Assembly: GCA_001767835.1 (NCBI GenBank)
Contig: MEMA01000044.1
Location: 1-44,690, forward strand
Reading direction: 5' to 3'
DNA from: Alphaproteobacteria bacterium GWC2_42_16
GTDB lineage: Bacteria > Pseudomonadota > Alphaproteobacteria > UBA9655
Length of the DNA: 44,690 nucleotides
Position numbers and translations under genes: made by a program
Shown here: positions 8,261 through 15,586 of the stretch, piece after piece
Layout: each line of letters begins with the position of its first letter
Numbering within the stretch: position 1 is the first letter of the stretch
The notes under the pieces: model-generated
The model's input: only the letters and a program-made list of their open reading frames with translations
The model's database searches: none
Told to the model about the DNA's origin: nothing

Positions 8261-8551
8261 ATGGATCGGTCTGAAAACTATATTCTGAATCGCTTAGATA
8301 AGCCCTTACGGTTTTTAGGCATTAACAAAGACGAGGCTTTGGTGGTTGCCTTTCCTCTTTTTGGGGGACTTTTTATGGGTTGGATTATTGTGGGCTTTTT
8401 TATGGGACTAGGGGCTCTTACGGGTCTACGCGCCCTTAAGAAACAAAACGAAGGGTCCACCTTGATTCATGCTCTTTATTGGCATCTTCCTTTGCCCAGA
8501 AACACGATGAAACTGCCAGTGGCTTCACACATAAGGGAGAGAATTGGATGA
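8261..8551 (+). CDS. traL: TraL, F-type conjugation pilus assembly protein
   Basis: A 96-residue inner-membrane protein matching the TraL family: an N-terminal LDKPLRFLGINKDEALV motif, then two hydrophobic spans (VVAFPLFGGLFMGWIIVGFF and following). Family length is about 90-105. TraL corresponds to VirB3 and helps anchor the pilus assembly complex in the inner membrane. The start has AAGAAAGGAAAAGATTATG. The stop overlaps the traE start (ATGA at 8548). Confidence 0.9.
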   Translation: MDRSENYILNRLDKPLRFLGINKDEALVVAFPLFGGLFMGWIIVGFFMGLGALTGLRALKKQNEGSTLIHALYWHLPLPRNTMKLPVASHIRERIG

Positions 8552-9099
8552 GGGCAGAATTTCTCCATCGTGATATTCTGAAGATCGCCTCTCAGCGCAA
8601 TGTTTGGATTGGGATAGCTGCTCTTATGGGAATAAGTAATGTGCTTTTGAGCACAGCTCTTTTTATCAAAAGTGAGCGGATTATTTTAGTTCCCCCTCAT
8701 ATTACCAAAACTCTCTCTGTCGAAGGGAGTGTCGTTTCAAAGGAATATCTAGAAGAAATGGGTCTTTATATGTCCAAGCTTCTTTTAGATCTGACCCCAA
8801 CAAGCTTTGCTTATAACCATGAAACCCTTTTAAAATATGCCACACCTGAAGCCTATGGGGCTTTGAAAAAGCAGCTCATGGACGATGGAGAACACTACAT
8901 CAAACTTCAGCTATCAACACACTTTAAACCCAGTGAAGTGAGGGCAACCCCCAGCACACTTCAGGTTAATGTCAAGGGGATCCTTACCAGTTATGTGGCA
9001 GGGAAAGAGATGAGTTCTCTTCCCGAGACGGTTGCCATTCAGTTTAGCCTCAGAGGTGCAGGACTTCTTTTAGAAAAAGCCGAGAGGAGGATAGAATGA
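8548..9099 (+). CDS. traE: TraE, F-type conjugation protein (VirB8-like)
   Basis: A 183-residue protein from the ATG at 8548 (AGGGAGAGAATTGGATG). A longer in-frame extension to 8479 overlaps traL and is unlikely. One N-terminal membrane span (VWIGIAALMGISNVLLSTALF) is followed by a periplasmic domain with the family signatures IILVPPHITKTLSVEG and TSFAYNHETLLKYATPEAYG. F TraE is 188 residues. TraE is an inner-membrane component of the pilus-assembly apparatus. It is coupled to traK by an ATGA overlap. Confidence 0.9.
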   Translation: MRAEFLHRDILKIASQRNVWIGIAALMGISNVLLSTALFIKSERIILVPPHITKTLSVEGSVVSKEYLEEMGLYMSKLLLDLTPTSFAYNHETLLKYATPEAYGALKKQLMDDGEHYIKLQLSTHFKPSEVRATPSTLQVNVKGILTSYVAGKEMSSLPETVAIQFSLRGAGLLLEKAERRIE

Positions 9100-9878
9100 C
9101 CACGCCTCGGAGTAGGATCAATATGAAAAAGAGTATGATACCGAGCATGTTAACATTTTTGTTAACAAGTTCCACAACCCATGGGGCCATTATAAGATCC
9201 CTTGATGAGATGAAGGTTCTTGAGGTTCCCATTTCCCAAGAAGGACTTACCCGCATTAAGGTCCAAAACGATCGTATTCTTCATGTGTTTGGCAATAGAG
9301 GAGAGTATGTTCTTGAGACCGATGAAACGCAAGGCCAGATCTTTATCCGCCCGATGCTTTTACCAAGGGAAGACCTAAAACATTCTCCCTCAATACCCCT
9401 CACCCTGACAACTGAAGCTGGATTTACACAAGATCTCCGTTTGATCCCCTCACACCAAGCCCCTGAAACCTTAATTCTCAAAGTTGACACAGAATTGGCT
9501 CAAGAGCTTGCGAAAGAAAAGAGACTCCCTCTCTTTCGTGAGGAAGTTGAAGAGGTGATTCAGGCCTGTCGAGAGGAGCGTATTCCCTTAGGGTATAAGG
9601 AAGTTCCTTTAAGTCTGTCTACTCTTGAAGGACCCTATCTTTTAAGGCGAGAGATTCAAGGTCAGAAGCTACGGGGTCTCACCTATCGGGCTCAAAACAA
9701 TAGTTCAGAGGTCTTGGTTTTGTCTGAACCAGAGTTGGCGCACCACATTCTCTCAAGGGGGAAAGACAAGATTACTCGTGAAAACCGCTCAAGCCCTCTT
9801 ATTGCCCTTTTAATTTCCAAGAAAACCTTAAACCCAGGAGAAGGAACAGATGTCTATGTTGTGGTACGAGCAAATTAA
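9096..9878 (+). CDS. traK: TraK, F-type secretin-like outer-membrane component (VirB9-like)
   Basis: A 260-residue secreted protein with a signal sequence (MIPSMLTFLLTSSTTHGA) and the TraK-type beta-rich core: EVPISQEGLTRIKVQNDRI, HVFGNRGEYVLETDETQGQIFI and RGLTYRAQNNSSEVLVLSE. TraK assembles with TraV and TraB into the ring spanning the outer envelope. A strong GAGAGGAGGATAGA precedes the ATG, which overlaps the traE stop. The true signal-peptide start may be the internal Met at 9123. The 3' end overlaps traB by 29 bp. Confidence 0.9.
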   Translation: MTTPRSRINMKKSMIPSMLTFLLTSSTTHGAIIRSLDEMKVLEVPISQEGLTRIKVQNDRILHVFGNRGEYVLETDETQGQIFIRPMLLPREDLKHSPSIPLTLTTEAGFTQDLRLIPSHQAPETLILKVDTELAQELAKEKRLPLFREEVEEVIQACREERIPLGYKEVPLSLSTLEGPYLLRREIQGQKLRGLTYRAQNNSSEVLVLSEPELAHHILSRGKDKITRENRSSPLIALLISKKTLNPGEGTDVYVVVRAN

Positions 9879-11190
9879 AGAGAAGTTGTTTTTCTGGGTC
9901 TCTAAGTTTTCTGCTTCTGCAGAAACGAGGACGAGGGGGCTGTGGGCAAGGTTCTTTCATCCTGAATCTCCGCGAAGTATTCGACGGCTTCAATTTTTTT
10001 GGTTGGGATGTGGAGGATTAGGTATTGTTGCTTTTGCCTATGTCATCACAACCTTTTTGTTTGAGACAACTCCACATCCCAACCAAAAGAAAGAATTTAA
10101 GGTTGAAGCGACCTCTATTGAGACGGTCCCTAAAAAAGTAAATTTAGATGATGTGTTTCGCCATAAAATTGAAGGAGAACTTCAAAATCTTTCGAATCAA
10201 GTAAAGGGGCTTGAAACCCTGGTTTTAGAGGGGATCAAGCAAGAGGCTCCTTTGCCCCTGAATGAAGAAAGCGAAGCTCAACCTTTAGATCCAACCCTTT
10301 CCAAAGATCAACTGACCCAAGAGCTCCAAAATAAAATTGCCCACTTGGAAGAGCAGGTGGCTCGGAACAGCAGCAATAGTTTCCCCACTCAGGCACAATG
10401 TCCTCAATTGGGACAAGAAGAGAGTGGAACTCTTATTCAAAAAACCTCCCTAAGCCTTACAGAAAATCCGGGACTCAAGCCTCCTAAAACTGTTGATACA
10501 ACCATTCCAGCAGGGGCTTTTGCGAAGACGGTTTTACTGTCAGGTTTGGATGCATCTTCTGCCATGACAGCTTCTTCTGATCCGCGCCCTATGCTTTTAA
10601 GATTAATTGATCATGGAACCCTTCCAAGGCGGTTTCAAAGTGACTTAAAAGATTGTCATTGTACGGCAGGTGCCTATGGGGATCTTTCTTCAGAGCGGGT
10701 TTATGCTCGTCTAGAGAAGCTCACCTGCATTGAACGTAAGACCGGAGGGATTATAGAGATCCAAGTCTCTGGTTACATAGCTGGATCAGATGGCAAAGCA
10801 GGCATTCGAGGGGTGGTGGCCTCAAAAGATGGTCAATTCTTAGCCCGCAGTTTGATGGGAGGGATTTTTGCAGGATTGAGTAATGTGGCAAACCCCCAAC
10901 ATTATCAAATGACTCCTTTTTTTGGAGGAAGTGGTGGCTTTGGAAATGGATCTTTAGGCACTCACGCCCCTTCACCCCCTGGAGTAGGAGAGATGTTTGC
11001 CTCTGGCATGGCTAAAGGCGCTACAACGGCTCTTGATCGTCTGTCTCAATACTATATTGATCGAGCCGAGCAGCTTCAGCCGGTGATTCAAGTCGATGCA
11101 GGTCAGGTGGTGGATATCGTGTTCACTGAAGGCGTAGCCTTCAGTGCTCAGTATTCAGTGTCCAGTGTTCAGAAAGAAAGGAAAAAATAA
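9850..11190 (+). CDS. traB: TraB, envelope-spanning scaffold of the F-type T4SS (VirB10-like)
   Basis: A 446-residue protein. It has one membrane span (about 53-70, GCGGLGIVAFAYVITTFLF), a coiled-coil/proline-poor linker (about 100-180) and the TrbI/VirB10-like C-terminal domain (DTTIPAGAFAKTVLLSGLDA, LIDHGTLPRRFQSDLKDCHC, GYIAGSDGKAGIRGVV). F TraB is 475 residues. The start is preceded by GGAGAAGGAACAG. The last about 18 residues are encoded by a GTA-loop hairpin (11124-11146) and heptamer array B, so the C-terminal tail is repeat-derived. Confidence 0.92.
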   Translation: MSMLWYEQIKEKLFFWVSKFSASAETRTRGLWARFFHPESPRSIRRLQFFWLGCGGLGIVAFAYVITTFLFETTPHPNQKKEFKVEATSIETVPKKVNLDDVFRHKIEGELQNLSNQVKGLETLVLEGIKQEAPLPLNEESEAQPLDPTLSKDQLTQELQNKIAHLEEQVARNSSNSFPTQAQCPQLGQEESGTLIQKTSLSLTENPGLKPPKTVDTTIPAGAFAKTVLLSGLDASSAMTASSDPRPMLLRLIDHGTLPRRFQSDLKDCHCTAGAYGDLSSERVYARLEKLTCIERKTGGIIEIQVSGYIAGSDGKAGIRGVVASKDGQFLARSLMGGIFAGLSNVANPQHYQMTPFFGGSGGFGNGSLGTHAPSPPGVGEMFASGMAKGATTALDRLSQYYIDRAEQLQPVIQVDAGQVVDIVFTEGVAFSAQYSVSSVQKERKK

Positions 11191-11277
11191 TGGATCAAAA
11201 TCAAAGAAAAATAACAATGTTATTCGGGTGGTTCAGCAAACTATCTGAACACTGGATACTGGGCACTGTATTCTGCC
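11124..11277 (+). repeat. Inverted pair of heptamer arrays B/B' across the traB-traV junction
   Basis: Array B (about 11141-11176) consists of units like TCAGTGC / TCAGTAT. Array B' (11245-11277) consists of units like CTGAACA / CTGGATA and is nearly the reverse complement of B. A perfect 10-bp stem hairpin (CACTGAAGGC-GTA-GCCTTCAGTG, 11124-11146) borders array B. The pair could fold a stem around the traB stop and traV start. Array B encodes the TraB tail, and B' encodes most of the TraV signal peptide. Confidence 0.65.
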
Positions 11278-11555
11278 TAACCGGCTGTATGGGCGTTTAT
11301 GAAGGCGGATTTGAGTGTCCTCCTGGAAAAGGCATGGGCTGTACATCGATCAGTGAGGTCAACAAGACCGTTGACCGGTCATTTAATGACCCGTCATTAG
11401 AAATTAGAAATTGGTCATTAGAAAATAATAAGGAACCCGTTCCATGCGACCATTGCTCACCCTCTTCTAATAACCAATCTCTAATGACTAATAACCAAAT
11501 TTGGTACGCCCCTTGGGCTTTTAAGCCGAAACAAAAGTATGGGCTGGAGATATAA
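11190..11555 (+). CDS. traV: TraV, F-type T4SS outer-membrane lipoprotein
   Basis: A 121-residue lipoprotein. The signal peptide ends in the lipobox LTGC (Cys about 34), and the family motif GGFECPPGKGMGCTSISEVN follows. F TraV is 171 residues, so this one is short. TraV anchors the TraK/TraB ring in the outer membrane. The part after the motif (about residues 66-100, SLEIRNWSLENN and SNNQSLMTNNQIWYAP) is encoded by heptamer arrays C and C', so the protein appears to have absorbed repeat DNA in frame. The start overlaps the traB stop (TAATG) and has AAAGAAAGGAAAAAATAATG. Confidence 0.85.
   Translation: MDQNQRKITMLFGWFSKLSEHWILGTVFCLTGCMGVYEGGFECPPGKGMGCTSISEVNKTVDRSFNDPSLEIRNWSLENNKEPVPCDHCSPSSNNQSLMTNNQIWYAPWAFKPKQKYGLEI
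11393..11498 (+). repeat. Inverted pair of heptamer arrays C/C' inside traV
   Basis: Array C (11393-11430) has units such as GTCATTA / GAAATTA. Array C' (11466-11498) has the complementary forms TAATAAC / TAATGAC. Both are translated in frame within TraV. Confidence 0.65.
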
Positions 11556-11557
11556 AA

Positions 11558-11694
11558 ATTAGTCATTAGTAATTGGAGATTAGTAATTAGAAAAAAGAAA
11601 GGAAAAAAATGAAGAAACAAAAAAAACAGAAAATATTAAAAGCGAGCTCTTTTAAGCGCTCCCTTCTAATTACTAAATTCTAATGACTAATAAC
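11558..11694 (+). repeat. Inverted pair of heptamer arrays D/D' between traV and traC
   Basis: Array D (11558-11592) has units such as ATTAGTC / ATTAGTA. Array D' (11664-11694) has the complementary TTCTAAT / GACTAAT. The traC ATG lies inside D'. The segment between them carries a short leader ORF with a good ribosome binding site. Confidence 0.65.
11609..11683 (+). CDS. Possible 24-residue leader ORF coupled to traC
   Basis: The ATG at 11609 is preceded by AAGAAAGGAAAAAA, a ribosome binding site like those of traL and traV. It encodes a Lys-rich peptide (MKKQKKQKILKASSFKRSLL...) that ends at 11681-11683. Its stop overlaps the traC ATG as TAATG. The traC start has no Shine-Dalgarno sequence of its own, so re-initiation after this ORF is a plausible way of translating TraC. 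It may be the former traC start displaced by repeat growth. No independent function is implied. Confidence 0.4.
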   Translation: MKKQKKQKILKASSFKRSLLITKF

Positions 11695-14136
11695 TGCTAC
11701 GGGTCTTCCTCTTCCACCCTGAAGCTGGCAAATGAATTTTTGGAAACCCATAGCTTCAGTGAGCTCTTGCCTTATCGAAGTTTTGATCCAGAAACGCAGC
11801 TTTTTTTGAACCGTGCCAGTGTGGGGTTTGTTCTTGAAACTCTTCCTTTGGTGGGATGTGGGGAGAAAATTCCCCGTCAACTCACGGGGATTTTTCAGCA
11901 TACATTACCATTAGGATCTAACCTTCAGTGCTTACTCATTGCCAGTCCTCATATTAATTCTTGGCTTAACGTTTGGGAAAAGGCACGATACGCTTTGACC
12001 TTAAATGAGCGCTCTGAGGTTTTAAGAGAGCTGGCCAAAGAGCGGTGTTTTGCCTTTAGAAACAGACCTGCCATGCGTACCTTTCGTTTGTTAATTTCCT
12101 ATAGTGAGAGCCATGCAAATTTTAAAACCTTTGAGGAGATGATGGCTTTACGAGAACAGCTGGTAACAACTCTTAAAGGGTGGGGGTTGCCTGTTAAGGT
12201 TTGGCAAGCAGAAGATTTATTGTTGGGATTAGATGAACTTTTAAATCCAACGGAAAGATTCTCACTGAGTGAGCTCCCATTTAATGGGCCTTCACTTCGT
12301 GAGTCTCTTTGGAATCCGCATGAGTCTCTAGCGCCTCAACTCATAAATCCAGGAACACGCTTGAAGATTAATCCCTCTCACATCCTCTTTGGAGAAGATG
12401 AGATGGAAGTGCGTCTTTACACAACCCGTCTTTTGCCTCCTCTTTGGCACTTAAGTGCCATGGGACATCTGATTGGAGATCCTTTTGAGGAATTTTTACG
12501 CCTTCAAGGTGGGTTTTTCTTGTCTTATGGTGTGCATATTTGTAATGAAAAGACGCTTAAAACAAAGATGCTTGCCAAATGTGGCAACGTCGAAAAACAA
12601 GCCGCGAGCCCTATAGCAAAATATGTTCCCTCTCTCAAGAAAGAAGCTGAAGAGTGGACTTACGTGCGGGAGAAATTTGAAGAGGGTCAAAGATTAGTGC
12701 GAACTCGCTTTCAGGTAGGGTTGATATCTCATTCGAACCAGATCGCCCGCGAGGAACAAACTCTCTTTAATCTTTATCGGTCTCAAAGGTGGGAACTGGC
12801 ATTAGATAAATATCTTCAGCTTCCGAGTTTCTTAAGTTGTCTTCCCATGACTTGGGGGGAAGGCGCTGTCGATGATAGTCGTATGTTTCAAAAAACAAAG
12901 ACCACATTAAGTCATGAGCCTTCCAATCTCATGCCTCTTCAGGGCGAATGGCAAGGGACTCAATCGCCTGGGATGATGCTTGTAGGAAGACGAGGACAAC
13001 TCTTTACTTGGTCTCCTTTTGATAATAATGAGGGAAACTATAATACTTGCGTTGTGGGGCGATCTGGTTCTGGAAAGTCCGTCTTTATGCAAGAGCTCAT
13101 GACCAGTATGTTGGGTATGGGGGGACGGGTCTTTGTTTTGGATGTGGGTCGTTCCTTTGAAAAGACAGTTAAGCTTCTCAAAGGAACCTTTGTGGAGTTT
13201 AGTACCCATAGCCCCATCTGCATTAACCCATTTTCTTCTCTGCCCTCCCATGACTCTGAAGCCACGTCTGATGGTTTAGCGATGCTCAAACCCATTTTAT
13301 CTCTTATGGCCGCTCCTAAAGAGGGGACGACCGATTTAGAAGATACTTATCTGGAACAAGCCCTTCAAGATGCCTGGCATAAAAAACAAAAGAAGGCCAC
13401 TATTACGGATGTTGCTAACTTTCTCCTCAAATGTTCAGATAAAACAGCCAAGACCCTTGGGAAGAGGCTTTATCCCTATACAGAAGGAGGAACATACGGC
13501 CGGTTCTTTAATGGGCAAGCGAATATTGATCTTTCCGATAGTTTGGTAGTGATTGAAATGGAGGAGCTTAAAGAACGGAAAGATCTTCAATCGGTCATTG
13601 TTCAAATGGTGATTCTTCAAATTGCTAACTCCATCTATATGGGAGATCGTAAAACCCCCAGCTGCCTCATTTTGGATGAAGCTTGGGATATGTTGCGAGG
13701 GGCGCAATCAGGGGTTTTTATTGAAACAGCAGCCCGAAGGCTCAGAAAGTATTTTGGAGGTCTCGTCGTTGGAACTCAGTCCATTAATGATTTTTATGCG
13801 ACTCCTGGGGCTCAAGCTGCCTTTGATAATGCGGATTGGATGTGTCTTTTATCTCAAAAGGATGAGTCCATCGAGCTTCTTAAAAACTCCAAGCGTCTTT
13901 CTATGGATCCGGCCATGGAACGTACTCTGAGGTCTCTTCATACAGAACAGGGCAAATACGCCGAAATTATGATCAAAGGCCCCCAAGGTTTTGCTCTCGG
14001 GAGACTTTTTCTTGATGAGTTCTCAAAGGTTCTTTATTCCACCAAAGCAGATGAGTTTACGGCTGTTCAGGAACTTGTTAGCCAAGGATTCAGCTTAAAG
14101 AAATCCATTCAAATGATATCAGGAGTTCCTTTATGA
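11683..14136 (+). CDS. traC: TraC, F-type T4SS assembly ATPase (VirB4-like)
   Basis: An 817-residue ATPase. The N-terminal TraC signature is FSELLPYRSFDPETQLFLNR. Walker A is GRSGSGKS at about residues 459-466, and Walker B is SCLILDEAWDML at about 657-668. A C-terminal motif RLRKYFGGLVVGTQSINDF follows. F TraC is 875 residues. It powers pilus assembly at the inner membrane. Unlike its neighbours it lacks a Shine-Dalgarno sequence, and its start lies inside heptamer array D' next to a leader ORF stop. The first about 10 residues (MTNNCYGSS) are repeat-derived. It overlaps the next gene by ATGA. Confidence 0.95.
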   Translation: MTNNCYGSSSSTLKLANEFLETHSFSELLPYRSFDPETQLFLNRASVGFVLETLPLVGCGEKIPRQLTGIFQHTLPLGSNLQCLLIASPHINSWLNVWEKARYALTLNERSEVLRELAKERCFAFRNRPAMRTFRLLISYSESHANFKTFEEMMALREQLVTTLKGWGLPVKVWQAEDLLLGLDELLNPTERFSLSELPFNGPSLRESLWNPHESLAPQLINPGTRLKINPSHILFGEDEMEVRLYTTRLLPPLWHLSAMGHLIGDPFEEFLRLQGGFFLSYGVHICNEKTLKTKMLAKCGNVEKQAASPIAKYVPSLKKEAEEWTYVREKFEEGQRLVRTRFQVGLISHSNQIAREEQTLFNLYRSQRWELALDKYLQLPSFLSCLPMTWGEGAVDDSRMFQKTKTTLSHEPSNLMPLQGEWQGTQSPGMMLVGRRGQLFTWSPFDNNEGNYNTCVVGRSGSGKSVFMQELMTSMLGMGGRVFVLDVGRSFEKTVKLLKGTFVEFSTHSPICINPFSSLPSHDSEATSDGLAMLKPILSLMAAPKEGTTDLEDTYLEQALQDAWHKKQKKATITDVANFLLKCSDKTAKTLGKRLYPYTEGGTYGRFFNGQANIDLSDSLVVIEMEELKERKDLQSVIVQMVILQIANSIYMGDRKTPSCLILDEAWDMLRGAQSGVFIETAARRLRKYFGGLVVGTQSINDFYATPGAQAAFDNADWMCLLSQKDESIELLKNSKRLSMDPAMERTLRSLHTEQGKYAEIMIKGPQGFALGRLFLDEFSKVLYSTKADEFTAVQELVSQGFSLKKSIQMISGVPL

Positions 14137-14744
14137 GTCCCTTTTGTTTTCAAAAAATGAGAAGGAAAAGAAGGCAAAGGGCACGGCGTGTCATTGAATA
14201 CGTGAGCCTTCCAAATTCGAAGTTTAACGAACTCATGAAAAGAAAGCGAATAAGCTCTCCTATAAAGAGAGCGGCGCTGGGACTAGGGATTTTCTGCCTT
14301 CTTTTAGGAGGAGTTGCCAGCACGACACAACTTCTTGAAAGTGCCTCCGAGAGCTTAGATGGAGTAGGGTATCTCCTTGTTTTTAAAAGCTCCTCCTTCA
14401 AGCGAGGAGACATTGTATCGATTCAAGGCCATACTCCTCAGTATGTGGGAACGCATATCTTTGTTAAACGGATTGTAGGTGTTCCTGGGGATCAAATTAT
14501 CAGAAGTAAACCAAAACTCAACCAACTCACCCTTAAGGCGCAAAATGGAGCTTCTTCCCTTACTCTTCCTCTTCTGACAGAAACGAAAGAAGGACAATCC
14601 CTTACACCTCTTTCTTTCAAGGTCATTCCTGAAGGTTATGTTTTTGTCATAGGCGATCATCCACGGAGTTTTGATTCTCGATATGAAGAGTTTGGACTTG
14701 TGAAGATGAACAAAATTAAAGGGAGAGCGATTTTATGGTGGTAA
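14133..14744 (+). CDS. traF: Conjugative transfer signal peptidase, TraF type (S26)
   Basis: A 203-residue protein with one N-terminal membrane span (AALGLGIFCLLLGGVAST) and an S26 serine peptidase domain. Recognisable parts are the SASESLDGVGYLLV segment, where the catalytic Ser of this family lies, KRGDIVSI, the Lys-containing strand FVKRIVGVPGDQI, and the box GDHPRSFDSRYEEFGLV. RP4 TraF-type peptidases process pilin, so the substrate is probably the traA product. The canonical F plasmid lacks this gene, but Rickettsiales-type F loci often have it. The name clashes with the thioredoxin-like TraF at 19339. The start is preceded by AGGAG and overlaps traC. Confidence 0.85.
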   Translation: MSPFCFQKMRRKRRQRARRVIEYVSLPNSKFNELMKRKRISSPIKRAALGLGIFCLLLGGVASTTQLLESASESLDGVGYLLVFKSSSFKRGDIVSIQGHTPQYVGTHIFVKRIVGVPGDQIIRSKPKLNQLTLKAQNGASSLTLPLLTETKEGQSLTPLSFKVIPEGYVFVIGDHPRSFDSRYEEFGLVKMNKIKGRAILWW

Positions 14745-15586
14745 TGAGACAGTATTGCAGTAGTGTGGTGTTGCAGTGGTGCAGATTTTTGATACTAAAA
14801 AAGCGATGTCAGTCTCTATGGCATAAAAACCTTCTGATATACTCTTCAACAGCAATACTGTCAGCAATACTGTTCTCTGCAAGTCCCTTGCAAGCGAAGG
14901 ATCTTGGAACGCGTGGTGTTCTTTCCCCTATTGAAGAAGAAAACCCCATTGTTCTCATTCAAAAGAAACTTCAAAGTTTGGAAGAGAGTGGAGAACTCCA
15001 GCGCCATCAACAGAGATTGCAACAAAAAACAAAAGCCGCTGTAGAAAGACCAAAACCTGTTGAAGGACTTACAAAAACTGAGAAAGTGAGGGTGTTTTAT
15101 TATGATCCTACTTTTGTGGTGCAAGAGGATATAAAGGATCATCTGGGCCAGGTTATTCATAAAAAAGGGACCAAGATTAATCCTCTCGAGACGGTCAGTC
15201 TTTCTGAAGATCTTCTCTTTATTGATGGAGATGACCTTGGTCAAAAGCTTTGGGCTTTTGACAGAATACAGAAGGCCGCAGCCAGTAATCAGAAATCAGT
15301 GATCAGTCATCAGAAAAACAACAAGGTTCGGTTAATTCTGGTGAAAGGAGAGCCGTTAGCTCTCTCGGAAGAATGGGGGGCACCTGTTTATTTTGATCAA
15401 GGAGGTGTTCTGGTTAAAAAGCTCGGGATTCGTCATATACCTGCTCTTGTTCGACAAGCGTCATCTGAAGAAGGGCTGGAACGAATCAAAGAGGTAAAAA
15501 ATGACACCTCCTCAACACAACGCCCCTCGAGAGGGGACTGTCCTCCCAAGGGGTCTTTGTTGCGTATTGAAGAAGGGGGTGTATGA
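14735..15586 (+). CDS. traW: TraW, F-type pilus assembly protein
   Basis: A 283-residue periplasmic protein with a TraW core: KDLGTRGVLSPIEEENPIVL, KVRVFYYDPTFVVQEDIKDH, FIDGDDLGQKLWAF and the C-terminal APVYFDQGGVLVKKLGIRHI. F TraW is 210 residues. The excess comes from a repeat-encoded extension before the signal peptide (array E, 14750-14784), a repeat-encoded insert SNQKSVISHQ (array F), and a C-terminal tail containing a CCCCTC...GGGG element. TraW acts with TrbC and TraU in pilus assembly. The start at 14735 has GGGAG upstream. ATG 14744 (TAATG overlap with the peptidase stop) is the alternative. Confidence 0.88.
   Translation: MVVMRQYCSSVVLQWCRFLILKKRCQSLWHKNLLIYSSTAILSAILFSASPLQAKDLGTRGVLSPIEEENPIVLIQKKLQSLEESGELQRHQQRLQQKTKAAVERPKPVEGLTKTEKVRVFYYDPTFVVQEDIKDHLGQVIHKKGTKINPLETVSLSEDLLFIDGDDLGQKLWAFDRIQKAAASNQKSVISHQKNNKVRLILVKGEPLALSEEWGAPVYFDQGGVLVKKLGIRHIPALVRQASSEEGLERIKEVKNDTSSTQRPSRGDCPPKGSLLRIEEGGV
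14750..14883 (+). repeat. Inverted repeat arrays E/E' at the traF-traW junction
   Basis: Array E (14750-14784) is made of 8-bp units such as CAGTATTG / CAGTAGTG. Array E' (14849-14883) carries two copies of CAGCAATACTGT, the reverse complement of ACAGTATTGCTG. Both lie in the N-terminal extension and signal peptide of TraW. Confidence 0.6.
15283..15317 (+). repeat. Heptamer array F inside traW
   Basis: Five units of the type CAGTAAT / CAGTGAT, read in frame as SNQKSVISHQK. No inverted partner is nearby. The unit is the same as in arrays G and H, which lie in the thioredoxin-like traF. Confidence 0.65.
15521..15555 (+). repeat. CCCCTC...AGGGGACT palindromic element in traW
   Basis: A G/C-rich foldback read in frame within TraW. 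The same layout (CCCCTC, AGGGGACT, TCCTCC, AA, GGGG) recurs inside traD at 24792-24828. It resembles the in-frame palindromic elements described in Rickettsia, but only these two copies are visible here. Confidence 0.5.

Noticed and set aside
8479-8547. N-terminal extension of TraE
   Set aside because: It overlaps the conserved TraL C-terminus. ATG 8548 has its own ribosome binding site and gives the family length.
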